Numbered from the stretch's first letter, positions 50,772 to 60,837 are shown. The stretch is 64,000 nucleotides of DNA from JASLDZ01 sp964244065 (GCA_964244065.1 CAXTHH010000002.1:124001-188000); one strand, 5' to 3'. Numbers and translations are program-made. The notes: generated by a model not told the origin, from the sequence alone.

Positions 50772-51616
50772 CCACGGGTGCGGCCATCGTCGCGGGGGTC
50801 GCGGGGGCGCCGGTGGCGCATTCGCTCTCGCCGCTGATCCACGGCGCCTGGATCGCCGCGGCGGGGCTGGACGCCGCCTACGCGCCCTTCGCCCCGCCGG
50901 CGGACGGCTTCACGCGCTTCGTGGACGGCCTGCGCGGCGGGGCTGTGCGCGGGCTGAACGTCACCGCCCCGTTCAAGGAGGAGGCGCTGGCGCTGGCCGA
51001 CCGCGCCGGCCCCTCCGCCCAGGCCGCCGGGGCCGCCAACCTGCTGCTGTTCGCCCCGGACGGGACGGTGGAGGCGCGCAACACCGACGGGATCGGCCTC
51101 CTGGGCGCCCTGGTGGAGCAGGCCCGGGGCTGGTCGCCGGGCGCCGGGCCGGCGGTGATCCTGGGCGCGGGCGGGGGGGCCCAGGGCGCGGCCGCCGCCC
51201 TGCGCGCCGCCGGCGTGCGCCACCTGCGGATCGTCAACCGCACCCGCGCCCGCGCCGAGGCCCTGGCCGGGCGCGTGCAGGGCCGCGGCTACGGCTGGGG
51301 CAAACTGGCCGAGGCGCTGGACGGCGCGGCCCTGGTGGTCAACGCCACCACCCGCGGCCTGGGCGGCGCCGACCCGCTGGACGACCTGCCCTGGCCCGCT
51401 CCGCCCCCCGGCGCGGCGGCCTTCGACATGGTCTACCGCCCCCTGCGCACCGCCTTCCTGCAGAGCGCGGCCGACGCGGGCTGGGCTGTGGCGGACGGGC
51501 TGGCCATGCTGATCGCCCAGGCCCGCCCCTCGTTCCACGCCTTCTACGGCCGCCCCGCGCCCCAGGCGGTGGACGTCCGCGCCCTGTGCCTGGCGGAGCT
51601 GGAGCGGCGCGGGTGA
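50768..51616 (+). CDS. aroE: Shikimate dehydrogenase AroE
   Basis: 282 aa. NADP-dependent reduction of 3-dehydroshikimate. It shows HSLSPLIHGAWI, the catalytic lysine in LNVTAPFKEEAL (K70) and NTDGIGLL with the aspartate partner. A GAGGGAQGAAAAL nucleotide loop and IVNRTRARAEAL follow. The GTG 50768 overlaps the maf stop, and its own stop overlaps coaE, so maf-aroE-coaE are coupled. Confidence 0.96.
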   Translation: MTTGAAIVAGVAGAPVAHSLSPLIHGAWIAAAGLDAAYAPFAPPADGFTRFVDGLRGGAVRGLNVTAPFKEEALALADRAGPSAQAAGAANLLLFAPDGTVEARNTDGIGLLGALVEQARGWSPGAGPAVILGAGGGAQGAAAALRAAGVRHLRIVNRTRARAEALAGRVQGRGYGWGKLAEALDGAALVVNATTRGLGGADPLDDLPWPAPPPGAAAFDMVYRPLRTAFLQSAADAGWAVADGLAMLIAQARPSFHAFYGRPAPQAVDVRALCLAELERRG

Positions 51617-52209
51617 TCGTGGTGGGCCTGACCGGCTCGATCGGCATGGGCAAGTCCACCACCGCCGGCCTGTTCGCCGAGGCGGGCGTGCCCGTCTACG
51701 ACGCCGACGCCGCCGTGCACGCCCTCTACGCCGCGGGCGGAGGCGCCGTGGCGGCCGTCGAGGCGCTGTTCCCCGGGGTCGTCGGCCCGGACGGCGCCGT
51801 CGACCGCACGGCGCTCGCGGCCCGCGTGGTCGGCGACCCCGAGGCGCTGCGCCGGCTGGAGGCCGCCGTGCACCCCCTGGTGGGCGCGCACCGGGCCGAC
51901 TTCTTCGCCCGCGAGGCCGCCGCCGAGATCGTGGTGGTCGACGTGCCTCTGCTGTTCGAGACCGGCGGCGAGCGGAGCGTGGACGCCGTGGTGGTGGTCT
52001 CCTGCCCGCCGGAGATGCAGCGCGCCCGCGTCCTCGCGCGCCCGGGCATGACGGAGGCCAGGCTCGACGCCATCCTCGCCCGCCAGCTGCCCGACGCCGA
52101 CAAGCGCGCCCGCGCCGACGTCGTGATCGACACCGGCCGGGGGATCGACGCGGCGCGAGAGCAGGTGGCCGCCGTGCTCGCGCAGTTACGGATGCGCGTG
52201 TCCCCCTAG
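51613..52209 (+). CDS. coaE: Dephospho-CoA kinase CoaE
   Basis: Final step of coenzyme A synthesis. 198 aa. P-loop GLTGSIGMGKST (5-16), DADAAVHALY, then VVDVPLLFETGGE with the conserved acidic residue, and VVSCPPEMQRARVLAR. The start is GTG 51613, inside the aroE stop. An R3 repeat separates it from dnaQ. Confidence 0.96.
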   Translation: MIVVGLTGSIGMGKSTTAGLFAEAGVPVYDADAAVHALYAAGGGAVAAVEALFPGVVGPDGAVDRTALAARVVGDPEALRRLEAAVHPLVGAHRADFFAREAAAEIVVVDVPLLFETGGERSVDAVVVVSCPPEMQRARVLARPGMTEARLDAILARQLPDADKRARADVVIDTGRGIDAAREQVAAVLAQLRMRVSP

Positions 52210-52211
52210 CC

Positions 52212-52333
52212 CCGCTCATCCCGGCGAAGGCCGGGACCCAGTTGCGGGAGCGCGGATGCAGGAGTTCGCCATCCCGACGCCGAGCTCCGGACAGCGGGCG
52301 GACCTGGGTCCCGGCCTCCGCCGGGATGAGCGG
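52212..52333. repeat. R3 long inverted repeat, copy 3 (reversed)
   Basis: 122 nt, ends CCGCTCATCCCGGCGAAGGC and GCCTCCGCCGGGATGAGCGG. Its interior is the reverse complement of the copies at 15662 and 20690. It lies between coaE and dnaQ. Confidence 0.85.
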
Positions 52334-52380
52334 AAGTGCCCGCTTGATCGGCGAGTCGACGCGCCCCACACCTTCTCCGC

Positions 52381-53076
52381 ATGGCGCGCGAGATCGTCCT
52401 CGACACGGAGACCACCGGCATCGGCCACGGCCACCGCGTGATCGAGCTCGCCTGCATCGAGGTGGAGGACCTGCTCCCCACCGGCCACCACCTGCACACG
52501 CTGATCGACCCCGAGCGCGACATCGATCCCGAGGCGCAGAAGGTGCACGGCATCGACCGCCACAAGCTCCGCGGCGCCCCCCGCTTCGGCGACGCGGAGG
52601 TGGTGGACCGCTTCCTCGACTACATCGGCGACGCGCGGCTGGTGGCCCACAACGCCGCCTTCGACCGAGGCTTCCTGAACATGGAGCTGGAGCGCTGCGG
52701 CCGCCCGCCCCTGCCGGAGAGCCGCTGGGTCTGCACCTTCCAGCTCGCCCAGCGCCGCTTCCCGGGCATGTACAACTCGCTGGACGCCCTCTGTAAGCGT
52801 TACCGCATCAGCCTGGCCGAGCGCACGCTGCACGGCGCGCTGATCGACACCAAGCTCCTGGCCATGGTCTACTTGGAGCTCCAGGGCGGCAAGGAGCGCG
52901 GCCTGGACTTCACCGCCGGAGACGCGGCCGGCGGCGCCCTCACCGTCGGCGGCTACGGCCCCCGCCCCCGCCCCCTCCCGCCCCGCTCCACCGAGGACGA
53001 ACGCGCCCGCCACGCCGCCTGGATCGGCGCGGTGCTGAAGGACAAGGCGGTTTGGGTGAAGACGGGGGCGCTCTGA
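52381..53076 (+). CDS. dnaQ: DNA polymerase III epsilon subunit DnaQ
   Basis: 3'-5' proofreading exonuclease. 231 aa. Exo I IVLDTETTGIG, Exo II VAHNAAFDRGFLN, Exo III HGALIDTKLLAMVYLEL: the five catalytic residues are present in DEDD(h) form. A short C-terminal region after 185 is the polymerase-binding tail. It is the fourth gene rightward of the origin side, as in Caulobacter, but secB and dnaA do not follow here. Confidence 0.95.
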   Translation: MAREIVLDTETTGIGHGHRVIELACIEVEDLLPTGHHLHTLIDPERDIDPEAQKVHGIDRHKLRGAPRFGDAEVVDRFLDYIGDARLVAHNAAFDRGFLNMELERCGRPPLPESRWVCTFQLAQRRFPGMYNSLDALCKRYRISLAERTLHGALIDTKLLAMVYLELQGGKERGLDFTAGDAAGGALTVGGYGPRPRPLPPRSTEDERARHAAWIGAVLKDKAVWVKTGAL

Positions 53077-53081
53077 CAGGT

Positions 53082-53116
53082 CCCATCCTCCCCCGCGAGC
53101 GGGGGAGGACGATGGG
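53082..53116. terminator. Hairpin between convergent dnaQ and acyl-CoA dehydrogenase genes
   Basis: A CCCATCCTCCCCCG / CGGGGGAGGACGATGGG stem (one small bulge) between two convergent stops. It is likely a bidirectional terminator. It is related to the R2 core hairpin. Confidence 0.6.
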
Positions 53117-53117
53117 T

Positions 53118-54233
53118 CTAGAACCCCAGAAGCCGGGCGTACCGGTCGCGGTGGTAGGTCGCGCCGCCGTAGGCGGCCTCGAGGACGCGGGCGCGCTTGA
53201 GGTAGAGGCCCATGTCGGCCTGGTCGGTCATGCCGATGCCGCCGTGCATCTGGACCATCTCGTTGGAGACCTTGTGCAGGGTCTCGCCGGCCATGGCCTT
53301 GGCCAGCGAGCACAGGGCGCGCGCGTCGTTGCTGCCGCGGTCGAGCGCGATCAGCGCCTCCTCGACGCAGGAGCGGGTCAGCTCCAGCTGGGTGAACATC
53401 TGCGCGGCTCGGTGCTGGAGCGTCTGGAAGCCGCCGATCAGCTGCCCGAACTGGGTGCGCGTCTTCAGGTAGTCGAGGGTGGTCTCGAAGGCCTGCAGGG
53501 CCGTGCCCAGCATCTCGGCGGCGACGCCGGCGCGGGCGCGGTCGAGCACCTGCTCCAGCACCTCGGCCCCGCCGCCCTCGCCCGCCGCGCCCAGGGGTTC
53601 GGCGGGGGCGCCCTCCAGCGCCAAGGCGGCGGCGCCCCGGCTGTCCACGGTGGCGAGGCGGGTGCGGGTGACGCCGGGTGCGGCCGGGTCGAGCAGCCAC
53701 AGGCCGACGCCGGCCGGGCCCGTGGCGCTGACCAGCAGCAGGTCGGCCTCCGCCCCGTCGAGCACGAAGGTCTTCGCGCCGTCGAGCCGCCAGCCCTCGC
53801 CCTCGCGCCGGGCGGTGGTCCTGGCGCGGTCGGGGGCGTGGTGGGCCGTCTCCTCGATGGCCAGGGCGACCACCGCCTCGCCCACGGCGACGCGGGGCAG
53901 CCACGCCTCCTGCTGCGCCGCCGAGCCGCCCAGGGACAGCGCCGAGGCGCCGATCAGGGCGGTGGAGAGCAGCGGCGAGGCGGTGAGCGTGCGCCCGGCC
54001 TCCTCCAGCACCAGGCCGAGGCCCAGGTAGCCGAACTCGGAGCCGCCGTGCGCCTCGGGGGCGATCACGCCCGCCCAGCCCATCTCGCCCATCTCGCGCC
54101 AGATCGCAGGGTCGAACCCGGCGCCCGAGCCCGAGTCGCGCAGCTGGCGCAGGGCGGTCACCGGCGAGCGCGCCGCGATCCACGCGCGCGCGCTGTCGCG
54201 CAGCATCGTCTGCTCGTCGGTGAGCACGGCCAT
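53118..54233 (-). CDS. Acyl-CoA dehydrogenase family protein (small subunit type)
   Basis: 371-aa flavoprotein of the acyl-CoA dehydrogenase fold: EMGWAGVIAPEAHGGSEFGYL, then VLEEAGRTLTASPL, RTQFGQLIGGFQTLQHRAA with the FAD site, and MHGGIGMTDQADMGLYLKRA. It is more divergent than the upstream partner (54991-56181); such pairs often form alpha2-beta2 enzymes in actinobacteria and related pathways. An R4 repeat lies between it and the preceding gene. Substrate unknown. Confidence 0.9.
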   Translation of the reverse strand: MAVLTDEQTMLRDSARAWIAARSPVTALRQLRDSGSGAGFDPAIWREMGEMGWAGVIAPEAHGGSEFGYLGLGLVLEEAGRTLTASPLLSTALIGASALSLGGSAAQQEAWLPRVAVGEAVVALAIEETAHHAPDRARTTARREGEGWRLDGAKTFVLDGAEADLLLVSATGPAGVGLWLLDPAAPGVTRTRLATVDSRGAAALALEGAPAEPLGAAGEGGGAEVLEQVLDRARAGVAAEMLGTALQAFETTLDYLKTRTQFGQLIGGFQTLQHRAAQMFTQLELTRSCVEEALIALDRGSNDARALCSLAKAMAGETLHKVSNEMVQMHGGIGMTDQADMGLYLKRARVLEAAYGGATYHRDRYARLLGF

Positions 54234-54254
54234 TCAGATCGGTCCTCTGGTCAT

Positions 54255-54349
54255 CCGCTCATCCCGGCGAAGGCGGGGATCTCGGTCCAGGAAGGCTGAA
54301 CCATCGAGCCGAAGCGGTGAGAGATCCCCGCCTTCGCGGGGATGAGCGG
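54255..54349. repeat. R4 inverted repeat, copy 2
   Basis: 95 nt, ends CCGCTCATCCCGGCGAAGGC and GCCTTCGCGGGGATGAGCGG with GGGGATCTC/GAGATCCCC inside. It lies between an acyl-CoA dehydrogenase gene and the isomerase-like gene of the same operon. Confidence 0.85.
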
Positions 54350-54382
54350 ATGCGGGCGGCGGAGGCGGAGGCAGGGCGCGCA

Positions 54383-54994
54383 TCAGCCCGCCGCCGCGTC
54401 GCGGAGCGCGCCAGGCAGGCCGTCCAGGCCCCAGTGGCGCTCGCCGTCCGGGGCGACCACCGTGGGGGCGTCGTAGAACTCCTGGCGGAGCGCCTCGGCG
54501 GTGTTGGCGTCCAGCTGGGCGCGGATGGCGAGGTCGCGGGCGCGCGCCAGCACGCGGGCGGCGTCGTAGTCGATCTCCACCAGGATCTCGCCCAGCACCG
54601 TGGGATCGGAGATGTCCCAGTCCTTGACGTAGTTGGCGTCGAACACGGCGCGGACGAAGGCGGCGGGGTCCAGCCCCTCCGCCTCGCAGGCCAGGGCGCA
54701 ACGGAGCGCGGGGATGGAGTCGCGCGGATGGTGCGAGGGGTGACGGCCGCGTACGCCCGCGCGCTCGCACGTCTCCACGAACTGGGCCCAGTAGGCGTGC
54801 TGGAAGTCGTCGCCCGGCGGCGGCATGTCCTCCCGCTCCTCGCGCCGGCGCAGGACGGGGGCGACGCGGAACGGCCGCCAGCGCACGGCCACGTGCGCGT
54901 CGGCGGCGCGGCGGCCGATCAGCTGGGCCACCGGGTGGCTGTCGGCGCTGGCGAAGTCGTACCAGAACTCGACGGTGCGGGCCGGCACGCTCAC
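54383..54994 (-). CDS. DsbA-fold 2-hydroxychromene-2-carboxylate isomerase-like protein
   Basis: 203-aa thioredoxin-like protein of the DSBA/HCCA isomerase group. It starts VEFWYDFASADSHPVAQLI, where HCCA isomerases have the DFxSxxS motif and no CxxC. Later AFVRAVFDANYVKDWDISDP and the C-terminal APTVVAPDG are typical. Relatives act in aromatic degradation with glutathione. The start is GTG 54994 overlapping the stop of the acyl-CoA dehydrogenase upstream. Confidence 0.82.
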   Translation of the reverse strand: MSVPARTVEFWYDFASADSHPVAQLIGRRAADAHVAVRWRPFRVAPVLRRREEREDMPPPGDDFQHAYWAQFVETCERAGVRGRHPSHHPRDSIPALRCALACEAEGLDPAAFVRAVFDANYVKDWDISDPTVLGEILVEIDYDAARVLARARDLAIRAQLDANTAEALRQEFYDAPTVVAPDGERHWGLDGLPGALRDAAAG

Positions 54995-56181
54995 TGGTGG
55001 TCGAGCAGGCCCAGGACGCGCTTGGCGACCACGTTGAGGTTGATCTCGCTGGTGCCGCCCTCGATGGAGTTGCCCTTGCTGCGCAGCCACTGGCGCGTCT
55101 CGCGCAGCTCGCCGGGACTGTAGCCCTCGCCCTCCCAGCCCAGGCCCTGGAAGCCCATCGCCTCGATCATCAGCTCATGCTTGTCGATGTTCAGGGTGGC
55201 GGCGGCGTACTTGACGATGCTGGCGGCGGGGCCGAGGCCCCCGCCCGCCTTGGCCTCCGACTCCACCCGGCGGACCGTCAGCTGGAAGGCCTTGGCCTGC
55301 ATCTTGTGCCAGGCGATGCGGGCGCGCAGGTCGCCGTCGGCGATGCGGCCGTCCTCCTCCTCGCCCACGTAGGTCTTGGCCACCTCCTCCAGCTCCATCC
55401 CCGCGCCGCCGCCGAAGCCGCCGGCCGAGATGTTCTGGCGCTCGTGCTGGAGCAGCTTCTTGGCGATGTCCCACCCGTGGTTGAGCCTGCCGACCAGGTT
55501 CTCCTTGGGCACGCGCACGTCGGTGAAGAAGGTCTCGCAGAAGGGGCTCTCGCCGCTGATCAGCTGGATCGGCCGCGCCTCCACGCCCGGCGTGGTCATG
55601 TCGAACAGCAGGAAGCTGATGCCCTCGTGCTTCCGGGTGGCGTCGGTGCGCACCAGGCAGAAGATCCAGTCGGCCTGGTCGGCGTAGCTGGTCCACACCT
55701 TCTGGCCGTTGACGAGGAAGTGGTCGCCCATGTCCTCCGCCCGGGTCTGCAGCCCGGCGAGGTCGCTGCCGGCGCCCGGTTCGCTGTAGCCCTGGCACCA
55801 GCGGGTGCGGCCGGCGACGATGTCGGGCAGGAAGCGGCGCTTCTGCTCCTCGGTGGCCACCTCCAGCAGCACCGGGCCGAGCATCCACACGCCGAAGGAC
55901 ATCAGCGGCGGCCGGGCGTCGATCCGCGCCAGCTCGGCGGCGAGCACCGCGGCCTCCGCGCGGGAGAGGCCGCCGCCGCCGTACTCGCGCGGCCAGGTCG
56001 GGGCGGTCCAGCCGCGCTCGGCCATGCGGTCCAGCCACAGCTTGCTGTCGGGATTGTTCCACGTGAAACGTGCGCCCGCCCAGGGCGTCTCGTCCGCCGG
56101 CATGGGGGTGCGCATGGAGGGCGGGCAGTTCGCCTCCAGCCAGGCGCGGGTCTCGGCGCGGAAGGCTTCGAGGTCGGCCAT
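54991..56181 (-). CDS. Acyl-CoA dehydrogenase (FadE type)
   Basis: 396 aa. WTAPTWPREYGGGGLSRAEA, the FAD/substrate motif YSEPGAGSDLAGL, KVWTSYADQADWI and NSIEGGTSEINLNV with the catalytic region are all present. It resembles the longer subunits of paired FadE enzymes. It is the first gene of a three-gene operon (this gene, the HCCA isomerase-like gene, and the second dehydrogenase). A parS-like sequence lies inside it at 56055-56070. Confidence 0.92.
   Translation of the reverse strand: MADLEAFRAETRAWLEANCPPSMRTPMPADETPWAGARFTWNNPDSKLWLDRMAERGWTAPTWPREYGGGGLSRAEAAVLAAELARIDARPPLMSFGVWMLGPVLLEVATEEQKRRFLPDIVAGRTRWCQGYSEPGAGSDLAGLQTRAEDMGDHFLVNGQKVWTSYADQADWIFCLVRTDATRKHEGISFLLFDMTTPGVEARPIQLISGESPFCETFFTDVRVPKENLVGRLNHGWDIAKKLLQHERQNISAGGFGGGAGMELEEVAKTYVGEEEDGRIADGDLRARIAWHKMQAKAFQLTVRRVESEAKAGGGLGPAASIVKYAAATLNIDKHELMIEAMGFQGLGWEGEGYSPGELRETRQWLRSKGNSIEGGTSEINLNVVAKRVLGLLDHQ
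56055..56070. promoter_or_regulatory. parS-like site (TGTTCCACGTGAAACG)
   Basis: 14 of 16 positions match the consensus parS TGTTTCACGTGAAACA; TGTTCCACGTGAAACA is a known functional variant, so the only novel change is the last base. It lies inside the acyl-CoA dehydrogenase coding sequence, as many parS sites do. ParB would load here to organise the origin-proximal region. Confidence 0.65.
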
Positions 56182-56236
56182 GGCGAGAACTCCTGCGACG
56201 CCGCCTTGATACGCCCCGAGCCGGCCCGCGCAAGCG

Positions 56237-56629
56237 TCAGGCCGCGCCCAGGACCCTGGCGTTGATGAACTGCGCGACGGCGCGGACGTCCGTGCCCTTG
56301 GTCAGCACAACCTCGCACACTCCCCAGCCCGAGCCGCACAGCTTGAGCTCCGCATCGAGGTCGACGGCGCCCGAGTTCTCGACCGAGAAGGCCGTCACCG
56401 AACGCCACAGGAAGCTCGACACCTCCACCTTGCGTCCGGTCAGTCCCTGGCTGTTGAGCACGATCGCGCGGCGGTCGGTGAACAGCATCCCGTCCCTCAG
56501 GCCCTTGAACTCCATGAGCACGGACTTCCCCGGGGCGAGATAGCCGTCATACTTCGCCCGCAGCGTCCCGATCTCCACGGGGTGGCCTACAAAGACCTTG
56601 TCGAGAAAGGGATGGGATCCGGCCGCCAA
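56237..56629 (-). CDS. PH-domain protein (YvbH/bacterial PH type)
   Basis: 130 aa that looks like the bacterial pleckstrin-homology-like family: APGKSVLMEFKGLRDGMLFT, DRRAIVLNSQGLTGRKVEVS, SFLWRSVTAFSVENSG and DLDAELKL. The start is TTG 56629: a perfect AGGAGGTG lies 5 nt upstream, which decides between the open frame's alternatives. Function unknown. It faces rho across 262 nt. Confidence 0.83.
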   Translation of the reverse strand: MAAGSHPFLDKVFVGHPVEIGTLRAKYDGYLAPGKSVLMEFKGLRDGMLFTDRRAIVLNSQGLTGRKVEVSSFLWRSVTAFSVENSGAVDLDAELKLCGSGWGVCEVVLTKGTDVRAVAQFINARVLGAA

Positions 56630-56891
56630 AATCACCTCCTGAAGCTTGGGCGAGTTCGCACGACAGGCGGGTCGCGGGCAACCGCTCGGCTTGACCCGGC
56701 GCGCATTCCATGGTGTCCGTCGGGCATCGGTGCGCGACCCGCGCCGGTCCCCGCCCCTTCGGCCGCGCCCGCGCTCACTCCGCGGACCCACGCACGGCCC
56801 CGCCGCACATCCCGAGCGGTCCTCCGCTCCGCACCTTGACCCGTCGCCGCCCGGCCCGCCGGCCGGCGTCCGCGCACGCCAGAGCCCTCCC

Positions 56892-58259
<1,368 letters not shown>

Positions 58260-58273
58260 GGGAGCCTATGCGA

Positions 58274-58400
58274 CCTCCTCCCCTGCGAAGCGGGGGTGGC
58301 CGCGAAGCGGACGGAGGGGGCGAACCAGCCGCTACGTCGAGCGCGCGTGGCCCGCGCCGTCACGCGCTTCGCCGCGCGCCGCCTCCCCCGCTACGCACGG
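58274..58400. repeat. R2 palindromic repeat downstream of rho
   Basis: Left arm CCTCCTCCCCTGCGAAGCGG, right arm CCGCCTCCCCCGCTACGCACGG. The inner parts GGACGGAGGGGGC and CCGTCACGCGC match other R2 copies. It may end rho transcription. Confidence 0.75.
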
Positions 58401-58485
58401 TCGAGATCGTGCCCCATAGGCTCCTTGCGCGTGGAGCCGGTCGTCGCATGATGGTCCGCCGCGCGGACGGCGGCGGGGGAGCTCT

Positions 58486-58926
58486 ATGCGCAAGATCATC
58501 GTGCTGGCGGCGACCGCCGCCCTGGCCGCCTGCGGCAAGACGCAGAGCGGGCCCGCGTCGCCCGGGGGTTCGCCTGGCGCGGTCGCTCCGGGGGGAGCTG
58601 TCGCCGCGCCCGCCGGCCTGCCGGCCTGGGCCGCGCCCATGAGCGGCGCCCCGCTGGAGACGGCCATGGCCATGCCGAGCGGCAACGGCATCCTCGCCTA
58701 TCACGTGGACGCCAAGCCCGACGACGTCGTCGCCTTCTACGACGCGCAGGCGACGGCGGGCGGGTTGAGGAAGATCACCCAGTCTCCGGGCGCGGCGGAC
58801 GGCGGCACGGGCGCGATCTACAGCTCCGACCCGCCGGGCGGCGACGCCTCCAAGCGGCTCAGCGTCACCGCCGCTCCGGAGAACGGGCGCACCCGCGTGG
58901 ACGTGACCTACAAGCCGGGCGCCTGA
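58486..58926 (+). CDS. Putative lipoprotein
   Basis: 146 aa. The lipobox LAAC at 13-16 follows a basic start and hydrophobic core (MRKIIVLAATAALAACG). A Gly/Ala/Pro linker leads to a folded domain with ILAYHVDAKPDDVVAFYDAQA and SVTAAPENGRTRVDVTY. GGGGGAG precedes the ATG. No family name known to me; likely an envelope protein. Confidence 0.75.
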   Translation: MRKIIVLAATAALAACGKTQSGPASPGGSPGAVAPGGAVAAPAGLPAWAAPMSGAPLETAMAMPSGNGILAYHVDAKPDDVVAFYDAQATAGGLRKITQSPGAADGGTGAIYSSDPPGGDASKRLSVTAAPENGRTRVDVTYKPGA

Positions 58927-58931
58927 ACCCT

Positions 58932-59025
58932 CCGCTCATCCCCGCAAAGGCGGGATCTCTCACCCGGTGCCCACCCATGCTGAGCTCGGTCGGCCGGAGA
59001 TCCCCGCCTTTGCGGGGACGAGCGG
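58932..59025. repeat. R4 inverted repeat, copy 3
   Basis: 94 nt, ends CCGCTCATCCCCGCAAAGGC and GCCTTTGCGGGGACGAGCGG. It lies between the lipoprotein gene and the convergent quinone oxidoreductase gene. Confidence 0.85.
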
Positions 59026-59054
59026 AGGAGGGCGGGAGCGGGGCAAGGTCGGCT

Positions 59055-60017
59055 CTACGGCAGGAGCACCGTCGCGCCCGTGGTGCGGCGGCCCTCCAGG
59101 GCCTCGTGCGCGGCGCGGACTTCGCTCAGGGCGAAGCGCTGGCGGATGTCTACGGTCACCGCCCCGCGCGCCAGCACGTCGAACAGCCGGGCGGCGGCGG
59201 CGTCCAGCTCCTCGGTCGTGGCCACGTAGTCGAACAACGTCGGCCGGGTCAGAAACAGCGAGCCGCCTCTGGAGAGCTCCAGCGGCTCCACCGCCCGGGG
59301 CGGGCCGCTGGCGTTGCCGTAGCTGACCAGCAGGCCGCGGCGCGCCAGGCACTTGAGGCTGGCGTCCATCGTGTCCCGGCCCACCGAGTCGAACACCACC
59401 TGCACGCCGCGCCCGGCCGTCAGCTGCCGCACCTCGGCGGCGAGGTCGCCGCCGCGGACGATCACCGCGGCGCAGCCGTTTTCCCGCGCCGTTTCCGCCT
59501 TCTCCTCGGAGCCGACCACGCCGATGGAGGCCACGCCCATGTCGGCCAGCCAGGGAACCAGGATCGAGCCCACCCCGCCCGCCGCCGCGTGCACCAGCAC
59601 GGAGTCGGGGCGCTTCAGCGGGCGGATGCGGGTCAGGAACTCGGCGGTGAGCCCCTTGAGGAACACCGCCGCCCCCGTCTCGAAGTCGATCTCGTCGGGC
59701 AGGCGCACCGCCCGGTCCGCCTTGACCACGTTGGCCTCCGCGTAGGCGCCCGGCTGGCCCTGGTAGACGACGCGGTCGCCCACGGCGTGGCGCTCCACGC
59801 CCTCGCCCACCGCCTCCACCTCGCCCGCGGCCTCCATGCCGAGCACGGCGGGCAGCTTCACCGGGTAGAGGCCGGTGCGCTGGTAGGTGTCGATGAAGTT
59901 CAGCCCCACCGCCCGGTGGCGGACGCGGATCTCGCCGGGGCCGGGCTCCGCCTCGGGGAGGTCGACGAGCTCCAGGACCTCGGGCCCGCCGTGGCGAGCG
60001 ATCTGGACCGCCCTCAC
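59055..60017 (-). CDS. NADPH:quinone oxidoreductase (zinc-independent MDR, QOR type)
   Basis: 320 aa of the medium-chain dehydrogenase/reductase superfamily: VGLNFIDTYQRTGLYPVKLP and the nucleotide loop VHAAAGGVGSILVPWLADMG are QOR hallmarks. There are no structural-zinc cysteines. The GTG 60017 overlaps the stop of the dienelactone hydrolase gene (GTGA), so the two are an operon. Reduces quinones or enones; the physiological substrate is unknown. Confidence 0.93.
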   Translation of the reverse strand: MRAVQIARHGGPEVLELVDLPEAEPGPGEIRVRHRAVGLNFIDTYQRTGLYPVKLPAVLGMEAAGEVEAVGEGVERHAVGDRVVYQGQPGAYAEANVVKADRAVRLPDEIDFETGAAVFLKGLTAEFLTRIRPLKRPDSVLVHAAAGGVGSILVPWLADMGVASIGVVGSEEKAETARENGCAAVIVRGGDLAAEVRQLTAGRGVQVVFDSVGRDTMDASLKCLARRGLLVSYGNASGPPRAVEPLELSRGGSLFLTRPTLFDYVATTEELDAAAARLFDVLARGAVTVDIRQRFALSEVRAAHEALEGRRTTGATVLLP

Positions 60018-60736
60018 CAGCCCGCATCCAGGTTCTGGCGCAGGAAGTCGTGCGTGCGCTGGTCGGCCAGCCGCGCCGCCTCCGGGTCGTAGTGGTCGCC
60101 CGCGCGCCGGGCGAAGGCGTGGTCGGCCCCCTCGTAGCGATGCACCTCCACGCCCGGCCGGTCCTTCAGCCCGGCGATGATGCGGTCCTGCGCCTCGCGC
60201 GGCACGAACTTGTCCTCGCCGGCGATGTGCACCAGCAGGGGCCGCGCGATCCGGTCGGCCTCCCCCAGGAAGGCGTCGATGTTCACGCCGTAGTAGCTGA
60301 CCACCGCGTCGGCCTCCGTGCGCGTGGCGGCCAGGAAGGCCTGCAGCCCGCCCAGGCAGTAGCCCACCGCCCCCACCTTGCCGCCGACGCCCGGCAGCGC
60401 GCGCACGGCCTCGATGGTGGCCTGGATGTCCTCCACGCCGCGATCGACGTCGTACTTGGGGAAGTAGTCGAACGCCCGCTTCAGCTCGTCGGGCTTGCGG
60501 TCGTCCAGCACGATGCCCGGTTCGAACTGGCTGAACAGGTCGGGCACGACGGCGTAGAAGCCGTTGGCGGCGAGGCCCTCGGCCACCTCCACCATGGTGT
60601 GGTTCACGCCGAAGATCTCCTGGATCACCACCACGGCGGGGCGCGGCCCCTCGCCCTGCTCGGCGTCCACGGGGCGGCGCACCAGGGCCTGGAAGCTCCC
60701 GTTCGGGCCGTCGATGGTCATGGTCTCGCCCTGCAT
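60014..60736 (-). CDS. Dienelactone hydrolase family protein
   Basis: 240 aa alpha/beta hydrolase. The nucleophile is the cysteine in VGYCLGGLQAFLA, with an aspartate in HIAGEDKFVP and the histidine in EGADHAFARR. AVVVIQEIFGVNHTMVEVAE is the family start motif. I chose ATG 60736 because AAGGAA lies well spaced before it; ATG 60769 is also in frame. Confidence 0.92.
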   Translation of the reverse strand: MQGETMTIDGPNGSFQALVRRPVDAEQGEGPRPAVVVIQEIFGVNHTMVEVAEGLAANGFYAVVPDLFSQFEPGIVLDDRKPDELKRAFDYFPKYDVDRGVEDIQATIEAVRALPGVGGKVGAVGYCLGGLQAFLAATRTEADAVVSYYGVNIDAFLGEADRIARPLLVHIAGEDKFVPREAQDRIIAGLKDRPGVEVHRYEGADHAFARRAGDHYDPEAARLADQRTHDFLRQNLDAGW

Positions 60737-60837
60737 GGCCGTTCCTTCGGTTGACTGGTGGGGCTCCATAGCGTCTCCCGTGCGCCAGCGGGATGACGTT
60801 TCCGTGGGCCAGGACCGCGAGAGGGTGATCAGCCGAC

